DNA from: an uncultured Eubacteriales bacterium
GTDB taxonomy: Bacteria; Bacillota; Clostridia; Christensenellales; Borkfalkiaceae
DNA: 39,364 bases
Assembly (NCBI GenBank): GCA_900548285.1
Contig: URKE01000016.1
Coordinates: 1-39,364, forward strand
Direction: 5' to 3'
Both the position numbers and the translations under genes were made by a program. A model generated the notes under the pieces. The model was not told the DNA's origin. It did no database searches and was given only the letters and a program-made list of their open reading frames with translations. This document shows positions 26,401 to 33,562 of this stretch, in pieces (positions within the stretch are counted from its first letter, which is position 1; each line of letters opens with the position of its first letter).

Positions 26401-28271
26401 ATCTCTATGGTTCTGTTTTCGTTCCACGGGTTCATTATCGTTACGACTTTTTCGTCGCCTTTCCACCTTGCGAAAGCCAGCATTCCGCTGTTTTCGGGCA
26501 ATTTAAGGTCTTTTATCGTGCCGTCCTTATAAACGCCGGGAAAATCCTGCCTTAATCCGCATAGAGCCTTATACAGATTGAACATTCTGTAATTCCACGA
26601 AGTTTTGTCCCATATCATCGAATCGAAGAAACTGGACGTGTTCATTCCGATTTCTTCGCCGAAATAAATGCACGGCGCGCCGACATAGGTGAAATTGACG
26701 ATGGTTGCCGCCATTGCTTTTGCCATATCGTTTTTTGTCGCATACAGCGCGCGCGGCATATCGTGGTTCGCCGTGAAGTTGTAACTGCTGTTTGCCACAG
26801 ACTTCGGCAGCGCGGCTATAGTTCCGTAAAGGTTCGTATTGAAGTTATACACAGCCGCTTCCGTGGTTTCCTGTTCGAGGAAATCTTTAACCGAATAATA
26901 ATAGTTAAAGTTCCACATCGTGTCGAGAGCGTAATCGGTGAGCATTGTTCCGTTGCCGCCTTCGGAGCAAAGCAGAACGTCTTCGTCGATATCTTTCAGA
27001 TAGCGACGCATATCCTGAATTATCTGCGTGGCGGTTCCCCAGTTGGCGGAATCGCTGCCCTTAAGATCGCCGCCCACGTCAAGTCGCCAGCCGTCGATGC
27101 CGTGTTCGAGAATATATAATTGCATTACCGACGACGGTACCGAATATACGAGTTCTCTTGTGATTTTGTTTGAGAAATCGGTTCTCGGGTTTCCCCACAC
27201 AATCGCCACGTCGCCATTCTCGTTACGGATATACGCGTCATAATATTTATCGCCTTTTTTCGCACCGCCTTCGAGGGCGTAATATCCCGATTTGTTATAC
27301 CACGTGCCGACGTACGTGAAATAGGTAAACACTCCGTCAAGCATAACTTTCATATCTTTATCGTGCGAGGCTTTTACGAGTTGTTTAAGCAGATTGTCGT
27401 TGCCGAACGTGGAATCGATCTGCGTCATGTCGGCAGCGCCGTAACCGGCGTTGTGATAAGCGTACCATATCGGGTTCATAAACAAACCCGTGACGCCGAA
27501 AGACTTTATATAATCGAGTTTATCGTATATACCCATAAGATCGCCGCCGAAATACGAAAGCCCTGCCGAATAATCGCCTGCGGTATGCGTGGTTCCCCAC
27601 GGATCGGCTTTATATACCGACGAAGTCGTCTTATCGTTGAGCGTGTCCGAGTTATAAAACGTATCGGGCATTATAGAATACCAGACGCAACCCTTCGCCC
27701 AGTCCGGAGTGGCAAAATCCGGCATAACGTAATAGTCGCCCGATGCGTCTATCGAAATTTCGCCGCCGCTCTCTTCCGGATAACATTCAAATGCGTTATA
27801 ATAAACCGTCTGAACGTCGTTTTCGACCTTGAAATGGTATTTATACGGGGCCGACTGTTTGGGTATAACGCAGATAAAATAGTCGAAATACATATTTTCG
27901 TCCGCAATTTCGTATTTCATCGGAATATCGTGCCACACCGCTTCGCCGTCCGAAATTTTATCGAGATCGACCGTAAATTGCAAAGTCGCGCTTTTCACGT
28001 TACCTCTTTTAACGCGCAGACGAATTGTGACGTTATCCGTGCTTTTCGGTTCAAGCGGACTCATAAAAACGTCAGCCTGATCATGGAAAATATCGTCGAT
28101 TCTGACTGCCGTTTTGCACAGTTCATCGCTTCGATCCAATCTTTCGTTATATCTTGCGTTTTCGTCGTCTGCGCCGCCCGAGGTTTTGTTGCACCCGCAA
28201 AGCGCGCATAAACTTATGCTTAACATAGCCACAAGCGAAAGAATAAAACAAAATCGTATTTTTTTCTTCAT
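23481..28271 (-). CDS. Extracellular GH13 amylase/pullulanase-like lipoprotein with five beta-sandwich modules
   Basis: This 1596-residue lipoprotein has a signal peptide ending at Cys27 (LCGC). An N-terminal sandwich (about 60-165) precedes a GH13 barrel (about 185-560) with nucleophile Asp398 in DGWRLDVG, acid/base Glu437 in VLLCSEGG and Asp504 in NHDMPR. It shares MPDTFYN and HNAGYGAAD with the intracellular paralogue. After the C-terminal beta domain come five modules of roughly 170-200 residues, resembling laminin G/DUF1080/DUF1349-type sandwiches (for example QGVTVWQSENNFVTLARRNK), which would bind glycan. It probably makes the first cuts in alpha-glucan at the cell surface. GGAG lies 7 nt before the ATG, and the permease gene ends 15 nt upstream. 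Confidence 0.88.
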   Translation of the reverse strand: MKKKIRFCFILSLVAMLSISLCALCGCNKTSGGADDENARYNERLDRSDELCKTAVRIDDIFHDQADVFMSPLEPKSTDNVTIRLRVKRGNVKSATLQFTVDLDKISDGEAVWHDIPMKYEIADENMYFDYFICVIPKQSAPYKYHFKVENDVQTVYYNAFECYPEESGGEISIDASGDYYVMPDFATPDWAKGCVWYSIMPDTFYNSDTLNDKTTSSVYKADPWGTTHTAGDYSAGLSYFGGDLMGIYDKLDYIKSFGVTGLFMNPIWYAYHNAGYGAADMTQIDSTFGNDNLLKQLVKASHDKDMKVMLDGVFTYFTYVGTWYNKSGYYALEGGAKKGDKYYDAYIRNENGDVAIVWGNPRTDFSNKITRELVYSVPSSVMQLYILEHGIDGWRLDVGGDLKGSDSANWGTATQIIQDMRRYLKDIDEDVLLCSEGGNGTMLTDYALDTMWNFNYYYSVKDFLEQETTEAAVYNFNTNLYGTIAALPKSVANSSYNFTANHDMPRALYATKNDMAKAMAATIVNFTYVGAPCIYFGEEIGMNTSSFFDSMIWDKTSWNYRMFNLYKALCGLRQDFPGVYKDGTIKDLKLPENSGMLAFARWKGDEKVVTIMNPWNENRTIEINVSCLAMKNGDLLTDYLTGKTYAIDNGKVTVDVQEGGAVLVNKNINKWAGKYELTTLGETSAQVYEKQPGTLVLQGNGTVAGKSDNLKFANLPVYNNGGISFVHKSGGAYAALIRDDESVGSLTYGLVFNAAGKAEVVARTTKGGELSVITEIDFADGDKLTVERDNGGKFFVTVERNGEKLAYKESETYVGMDYYAYAGLAALGGTAEISDVDVFCSASAQLADDFDNPHSGMMIANENVTVSGGDATLKGNQKPVSYLAPFRATDFSVKAELKSSPENGYQGVTVWQSENNFVTLARRNKNGKKTISLLHCVNGTASEFAFADDVDGTIVLQLEKVGMFYTGRYSTDGINFVTVGENLYSNYSEIYAGIVNCDVKDATFGYFCFGDSIKDGASKSDHQRYGYIDYYSNLLSYVQGTITQSVSGGIWEYCAGGIEQTLVSATEGVMTLGGEKFKGFKTEFTLQIKEKGGENADVEFRFGQRDGAAFGRVKLSANGEVSLMYGDEVLSSYRIENFSFEKQYRFVVIANEEKKISVFMNEQPVLIMEKVIPEYAGGTQTIVCHKCAFAVTSYNAFHYYVDWLHMAGYSVVPDSRYVIITASNNNGGLASLLSTGVSDVVIAANVQMKKNLNTKTAVFGYVIDGLAGATPDKEGMLVSADSAGKITIAEKGKTLAVVKADYDYRSFFFIVVVQNGKVRVYVDKYVDGAEKGMKNYSEKPVLEYDFGRSVGGSLQIYASYAKVTLARLGLYGLKAGEDYTKNTLYTERAIESPVIKTPAKTDAFENAGKHELSWDFSDKKQMEDFTVYEGAWYVDPENRRLVGLGTGDWTTGLTINAGIFDNYELTYKIYSHGSGSWAGSLLNKNAWKDNHDDGGYLFYTNGGGNMVYFAQGGGVSGAQLDEDGYMTVKIRVYGTDDNKRITVDLGGGKKATYVIGKDTATDMRSGFVSFVAGNCVAYFRDISIRELNADGGYAE

Positions 28272-28286
28272 TTTTTTCTCCTTATC

Positions 28287-29147
28287 TTATCCTTTTACCG
28301 CGCCGACCGCGACGCCTTCAAGGAAATATTTTGAAAATACCGCGTACACCACCACTACGGGAACCGCGAGAATAACAAGCCCTGCGCAAAGAGTTCCGTA
28401 TTCCGAGTTGTTTACGGTGTCGAATTTCTGAATAGTTATCGCAAGCGTGTATGCTTTTTCGTTCATCGGTATAAACACGAGCGGACCGAAAAAATCGCTC
28501 CACGACGCGCTGAATGCGCCTATCGCCACGTAAGTAAGAACGGGCTTCAATAAATGCAAATCTATATGAAAGAAAGTCTGCGGTATACTCGCTCCGTCGA
28601 GCGAAGCGGCTTCGTGAAGTTCTTTCGGAATTGCGTTTGCATAATTCACGCCTATGAACACGCCTATGCCCGAAACGCCTAACGCTGCGGGAAAAAGAAG
28701 CGCGCCGAGCGTGTCGTATAGTCCCAACGCGCGTATGAGTAAGATATTCGGAATGGTGGTCATTTCGCCGGATACGAACATCGTAAAGAGCAAAATTCCT
28801 ATGAAAATGCCCGACCCTTTGAATTTCAGAACGCCGATTCCGTAAACGGCAAGCCCCGTGATGATCGTCTGACAAACCACCGCTACCACGGCGACTGTTA
28901 CCGTGTTGATTATACTCCTCCCGAGGTTTCCCTCGACAAATGCTTTATAGTAGTTTTCCGGATGAGCCAAAGATAAACTGAAAGGCGATTTTATAAACTC
29001 GCCGTAAGTCTTGAACGACGTGCTTAAAACGAATATCAGCGGGTACAGTACAAGCACTAAAATAAGAATCATCGCTATCCATTCTAAAATCACGCCGGTT
29101 ATTTCGCCCGCCTTTTTGCGGTTTCTTTGCGATTGCAGATTCGTCAT
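28287..29147 (-). CDS. Carbohydrate ABC transporter permease, MalG/GanQ type
   Basis: This 286-residue protein has six membrane helices. The cytoplasmic loop EAASLDGASIPQTFFHIDLH is the EAA motif that docks the ATPase, with the usual spacing before LLKPVL. The N-terminus (LYPLIFVLSTSFKTYGEF) and the C-terminal EGVAVGAVKG are typical of the second permease of CUT1 importers. Its start overlaps the partner permease by 4 nt. It should import oligosaccharides delivered by the binding protein at 30061. Confidence 0.93.
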   Translation of the reverse strand: MTNLQSQRNRKKAGEITGVILEWIAMILILVLVLYPLIFVLSTSFKTYGEFIKSPFSLSLAHPENYYKAFVEGNLGRSIINTVTVAVVAVVCQTIITGLAVYGIGVLKFKGSGIFIGILLFTMFVSGEMTTIPNILLIRALGLYDTLGALLFPAALGVSGIGVFIGVNYANAIPKELHEAASLDGASIPQTFFHIDLHLLKPVLTYVAIGAFSASWSDFFGPLVFIPMNEKAYTLAITIQKFDTVNNSEYGTLCAGLVILAVPVVVVYAVFSKYFLEGVAVGAVKG

Positions 29148-30043
29148 AAGTCGTTTTTCTCCTTTTTCGAAAGGTAAAAATTACCGAACCACACGAAAAC
29201 CGCAAGAATAAGGCTCAATACTATCGACATTGTTACCGAAAGCGAAAAGTTGCGCTGCTTATACATCGTATTGAATATAATCAACCCGACCACCTTCGTA
29301 TTTCCCGCGCCTTCCGTAAGCAAGTAGAACAAAGTGAAGTTCTTTATACCGCCGACGAGCGACATCACGAGATTTACTTTCGTCATAGAAAACGTAAGCG
29401 GAAAGATAAAGTAAATCAGTTCCTGAAACTTGTTTACCCCGTCAATCTTCGCGCCCTCCAGGCAATCCTTCGGCACGGCGTTCATCGCGACGAAATACAG
29501 TATCACGGTTGTGCCGATAAACCACCAGGTATTCGTTATTATAACGGCAACCATCGACCAGCCCGGCGTTACCAGCCACGCGGGAATATCGGTAAAACCA
29601 AGCGCGAGAAGCAACCTGTCGATCAGTCCGTTATCGTGAGCGTAAATAAACTTCCACATGACCGACACGACGGGCGCCGGCAGAACCACGGGAATATATA
29701 TAAGCACACGGAACAACGTTTGCGGCCCTCTTGTCATTTTATAAATCAGGTACGCTATCAGAAAACCGAGCGTTATCTGTATTGCCGTGGAAATCAGCGA
29801 GAATTTCAGGCTGTTTAAAAGCGACGGCCAGAACATCGTCGTGGAGTTTGTGAATAAGTAAATATAGTTGTCGAATCCTTTGAATTTAAGGCTGGTCGCA
29901 TAATAGCGGACGTCGGTAAAACTAAGCAATACCGAATAAATTATCGGATAAACGACGAACAACAAAAGCGAAACGGCGGCGGGGATGCAGAAAATCCATC
30001 CCCATATATTCCGCTGTTTTTTATATAATCCTGAATCTGTCAT
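29144..30043 (-). CDS. Carbohydrate ABC transporter permease, MalF/UgpA type
   Basis: This 299-residue protein has six membrane helices and begins with a cytoplasmic N-terminus before WIFCIPAAVSLLLFVVYPII. The EAA loop reads EGAKIDGVNKFQELIYFIFP. This is the first permease of a CUT1 importer. The gene lies 17 nt after the binding protein and is coupled to the MalG-type permease. It ends DLYLSKK-like (NFYLSKKEKNDL). No ATPase gene is present in the window, so the pair must use a shared MsmX/UgpC-type ATPase encoded elsewhere, as in many Bacillota. Confidence 0.92.
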   Translation of the reverse strand: MTDSGLYKKQRNIWGWIFCIPAAVSLLLFVVYPIIYSVLLSFTDVRYYATSLKFKGFDNYIYLFTNSTTMFWPSLLNSLKFSLISTAIQITLGFLIAYLIYKMTRGPQTLFRVLIYIPVVLPAPVVSVMWKFIYAHDNGLIDRLLLALGFTDIPAWLVTPGWSMVAVIITNTWWFIGTTVILYFVAMNAVPKDCLEGAKIDGVNKFQELIYFIFPLTFSMTKVNLVMSLVGGIKNFTLFYLLTEGAGNTKVVGLIIFNTMYKQRNFSLSVTMSIVLSLILAVFVWFGNFYLSKKEKNDL

Positions 30044-30060
30044 TACTTATAATCCCGTTA

Positions 30061-31485
30061 TTACTTTTTAAGCCACTCGATATATTTGTCCACTGCAGCC
30101 TGATTTAACGTATACTGCGGATCTATCATAGAAAGCGCGGGATAGTTGAGCATGGTATCCGTGACGGAAGTTACGCGATCGTTATAAAGAACTTTAAGAA
30201 GTCCCTGCGCTTTCTGCAGGCTGCCCGACTTGGAAACCGTATAGTTATTGAGCGCAACCGACGAAGCCGAAGCCGCTTCGCTGAGAACGTAATCCGGATG
30301 AGTTCCCATAATTCCTACGTTCGCCATACTCGCGGCAACGCTCCTCTGAAGCGCGTTGCCGTAAGTAACTTCCTTTCTGCTCATTACGGAGCCTTCGTTA
30401 TCGGCAAAAAGTTGCTGAACTTCCTTAGAATTGAGATACTCGAGGAATTTAAGCGCCCACGCTTTATTCTTGCTGGTCGGCGAAATAAAGAATCCGTCGT
30501 AACCTCCAGAAACGTAGCCTGCCCCGGGGTTTTCCATGCTCGAAAAACCGGGAATCGAGATACAGCCTACGTTTACGTCCATTTCGCTCTGAATAGCCGC
30601 AAGACTGTTGTTGTTAAGCATTGCCATAGCGCACGATCCGTTTATGAAGTCGCTTTCCACGCTTTCGGTGCTGCCCGCCAGCGGGTTTGAACCGAAGTAG
30701 CCGGCTTTCGTCCAGTTTCTCACCTTTTCATAAACGTATGCTTCGCGTTCGAAATCGGCGTCCGTATATTTTAATCTTCCCGTTTTATAGTTCGGATCGT
30801 CCGCTTTGCCGGAGATTATATCCATATAGTTGGAAAGCGCGGCGCCTATATACGAATACGTTCCCGTCGCGCCCCAGCAGGAAAGCGGAACGACGTCCTC
30901 GCATTCTTCTTTTATTGTTTTCATAACGTTTTCGAATTCTTCGATGGTCGTAGGAACTTCAAGCCCTAACTCTCCGAACAGATCGGCGTTATAATAAATA
31001 ACGAAGCCCGTAGCGCGGAACGGCACGATATACGTTTTGCCTTTAATCGCACCGGACGACATACATTCGCCGTCTCCGATGAGATTTTCTTTATACTTTT
31101 CGTAATAAACGTCCGTAAGATCCGCCGCCATCGTGACGTCCTCGTTTACGAGCGCTTTTGCTGCATGCACCCAATAAAAACAAACGTCGGGAAATTGCGA
31201 AGTTCCCCAACTCGACGTGATTGCCGTGTCTATGTTGGAATAAGATTTTACGTTTGTCTGCACCCTTACGTTGGGATATATAGCCATGAAGTCGTTGCAA
31301 ATTTTCGTGAACGTTTTTGCATGCTCCGACCATATATGCGTAAACTTCAGCGTCACTTCTTTCCCCGTGTTGCTTACGTCTTCCCAGTTGTCGCTGACGC
31401 TTTCGTTGCCGCCGCAACCCGCAAACACAGAAACCGCCATAACCGAGCAAATTGCCAGGCTTAATAATTTCTTTAATAATTTCAT
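30061..31485 (-). CDS. Sugar-binding lipoprotein of the ABC importer
   Basis: This 474-residue lipoprotein has a signal peptide ending at Cys24 (VFAGC). It shows the SBP_bac_1 order: VTLKFTHIWSEHAKTF, FPDVCFYWVHAAKALV, IVPFRATGFVIYYNADLF, VPTTIEEFENVMKTIK, and C-terminal ALKFLEYLNSKEVQQLFAD. These are the marks of oligosaccharide-binding proteins. GGAGG lies about 9 nt before the ATG. It directly precedes its two permeases. The ligand is probably the oligosaccharide made by the extracellular GH13 enzyme; the sequence alone does not fix it. Confidence 0.92.
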   Translation of the reverse strand: MKLLKKLLSLAICSVMAVSVFAGCGGNESVSDNWEDVSNTGKEVTLKFTHIWSEHAKTFTKICNDFMAIYPNVRVQTNVKSYSNIDTAITSSWGTSQFPDVCFYWVHAAKALVNEDVTMAADLTDVYYEKYKENLIGDGECMSSGAIKGKTYIVPFRATGFVIYYNADLFGELGLEVPTTIEEFENVMKTIKEECEDVVPLSCWGATGTYSYIGAALSNYMDIISGKADDPNYKTGRLKYTDADFEREAYVYEKVRNWTKAGYFGSNPLAGSTESVESDFINGSCAMAMLNNNSLAAIQSEMDVNVGCISIPGFSSMENPGAGYVSGGYDGFFISPTSKNKAWALKFLEYLNSKEVQQLFADNEGSVMSRKEVTYGNALQRSVAASMANVGIMGTHPDYVLSEAASASSVALNNYTVSKSGSLQKAQGLLKVLYNDRVTSVTDTMLNYPALSMIDPQYTLNQAAVDKYIEWLKK

Positions 31486-31501
31486 TTGATTTTTCCTCCG
31501 C

Positions 31502-33562
31502 TTAGTTTTTTTTCGATTTGAGCGAAATTATCGCCAACGCCGCCGCAGCGCCTGCAAACAGAACCGCCGCAACGATTATAATCGACGTCGACACCTCGGA
31601 TTTACAACCGCGCTTGTCGGCCGTCGGTTTCCTTTCGGGCAGTTCCGGCTCGATATATTCGGTATTCGCGTCACCGGAATGATCCGGCTTTACAAAAGTT
31701 TCTTTTTCGGGTTTTTCAAACTTTACGTCGTCGACGTATTTATAACTCAAACCCCTTATTTCGTAAGAACAATCTTTCCCGCCGAAGCCTGCGGCGTTGT
31801 CATACCCGCCCGTCGCAACGTTTTTAAAAGCGTAATGTCCGTTAATTTTTACAGAAACGAAGCCGTCCGAACTTATAATGGTTATTTCGCTTCCGTCGGT
31901 TGTTTCCGCGGCGGTTTCCGCTATTTTGCCAAGAGCCGTCGACGTACCTTCGTAAAGTTCCGCTTTGCCGTCTTTATATATTCTCATAAAAAGGCGTTTA
32001 TAGCCCTGAGCATTGTGTTTTATAACGACGTCGGCATAACCTCCGTTTTCCGTCGAAAACTTATCGAGCGTAAATTTCAACACGGTTGACAATTCGCTTT
32101 GATTTATCTCCGTAAAACTTTCAAGCCCGGTCATTTTGTACAGCAACTTGCTTGACGCGCCCGTAGACTGCATCACGAAATACTCTTCTTCGTTGTTAAG
32201 ATTCACGCCGAAAGCCGATATATCGCCGCTGAGATATTTATCCGCTTTGCCGGAATTTATCTTGCCGCGCGTAAATTCGAATTTCGCCGTTTCAGCCGAC
32301 TTGGGCTGAACTTCCGCCGCCGCGACGGGCTGAAGAAACTTAAGCGAAAAGTCGTTCACCGTTCCTTTATTATTCTGCGCGTGAAAACCGAGTTTCAGCG
32401 ACATTGCTATTTCGTAGTTTTTAAGCGCGACCACGTCTCCGATAAAAACCGTCAATTTCCCGTCGGCATAGTAAATTTTAATTTTTACCTTGCTGCCCGC
32501 GGAGGCTTTGAACGAGCCGAATTGTTTGCTTACGTTATACAGCGTGTCGCCGTTCGCCTTGTTTGCGTCGTGAAGGAAAATATTGCCGTTATTCATCGCC
32601 CGCACCACAACGTATCCTTTGTCGGTTTCGCCTATAATTATTCCGAATCCGTACCAGGGCTGAATCGCATCGGGGTAATCCCCGAATTCAAGCGTCGCTT
32701 CGATAACGTAATCGAGGTCGTTTCCGTCGGAATATTCTTTAATATCCGTGCGATAAAACCTGAGCGACGAAAGATAATCGTTGCTCAATATAAAATTCGA
32801 ATTGAGAAAAGCGTTGATTTTAAAATTATTTCTGCTCACCGAGATATCGGCGGTCGAAACTTTGTTTTCGATTCCGGGAATATCCAGAACGTTTTCGTTT
32901 CCCTCGGCGGGATCGGCAAATTCTTTTACAAACTTTTTAACGTCCGTTGCGGTGGTTAAAACAAGGTCGCCGTAACCGCCCTTTCCTCCGAACGTGCAGA
33001 ATTTTATAACGGGAAGCCCCTCCACGTCCTCGTTTGCGAAAATGCCGCTGCCGTTTATATCGACGGCAAGTTTACCTGCCGAATATCTTATTTCGAGCGT
33101 ATAACTTGTTCCGACCGAAAGACTTATGCCCGTGAACAATCTTACGCCCTGACTCCTGCCGTCGGTATAGTCGGTGAGAATGTACAACGCGCCGTTATGC
33201 CTTTGCTGAACGTACGTTTTAGAAACTTCGTCTTCGGCAACGATAACCGACGGAATGGTGTGAACCTGCGAGATTAAGGAAATAGAAATAACCGTTTTGA
33301 AATAAAGCGAGATATCGGAAAGAGGATGATATTCGTCGTTACCGTCGTAATATCCTTTCGCTCCTTTTATTTCGCTGGCAGGCTCAAACTCTTCGCCGGT
33401 CGGCGTATCCACGGTATACTTGCCGTCGGAATAAACGTAATTCCCGGAACCCGATTGTCCGAGCAGCAAGTTTTTTTCAATATCCGCTTTTGCGGACAAC
33501 CCTTGTGGCAACAAACAAACGAACATCGTAAGTGCCGCAATTATTGCAACCAATCTTTTCAT
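31502..33562 (-). CDS. Secreted beta-sandwich protein with Cys-containing C-terminal anchor
   Basis: This 686-residue protein has a signal peptide (about 1-24, cleaved after LSA). Three sandwich-like modules follow (about 50-215, 240-415 and 430-620), each with the 'G..Y.LEIRYSAGKLAVDING' type of strand pattern seen in laminin G and DUF1080 folds. A Pro/Glu-rich linker leads to DKRGCKSEVSTS, a hydrophobic helix of about 20 residues and LKSKKN. The same GC-helix-KKK ending closes the 824-residue protein at 19175. No LPXTG and no catalytic motif are visible. Its ATG overlaps the stop of the GH106-like gene by 4 nt, and the sugar-binding protein gene follows 16 nt later. A glycan-binding surface role is the best guess. 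Confidence 0.72.
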   Translation of the reverse strand: MKRLVAIIAALTMFVCLLPQGLSAKADIEKNLLLGQSGSGNYVYSDGKYTVDTPTGEEFEPASEIKGAKGYYDGNDEYHPLSDISLYFKTVISISLISQVHTIPSVIVAEDEVSKTYVQQRHNGALYILTDYTDGRSQGVRLFTGISLSVGTSYTLEIRYSAGKLAVDINGSGIFANEDVEGLPVIKFCTFGGKGGYGDLVLTTATDVKKFVKEFADPAEGNENVLDIPGIENKVSTADISVSRNNFKINAFLNSNFILSNDYLSSLRFYRTDIKEYSDGNDLDYVIEATLEFGDYPDAIQPWYGFGIIIGETDKGYVVVRAMNNGNIFLHDANKANGDTLYNVSKQFGSFKASAGSKVKIKIYYADGKLTVFIGDVVALKNYEIAMSLKLGFHAQNNKGTVNDFSLKFLQPVAAAEVQPKSAETAKFEFTRGKINSGKADKYLSGDISAFGVNLNNEEEYFVMQSTGASSKLLYKMTGLESFTEINQSELSTVLKFTLDKFSTENGGYADVVIKHNAQGYKRLFMRIYKDGKAELYEGTSTALGKIAETAAETTDGSEITIISSDGFVSVKINGHYAFKNVATGGYDNAAGFGGKDCSYEIRGLSYKYVDDVKFEKPEKETFVKPDHSGDANTEYIEPELPERKPTADKRGCKSEVSTSIIIVAAVLFAGAAAALAIISLKSKKN

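Noticed and set aside
27363..28211. 282-codon open frame on the plus strand
   Set aside because: It is the complement of the signal peptide and barrel of the extracellular GH13 gene, with Arg/Val/Ile-rich composition typical of an antisense shadow.
19175..33562. Sortase (LPXTG) anchoring of the surface proteins
   Set aside because: No LPXTG or close variant precedes the C-terminal helices of the 824- and 686-residue proteins.
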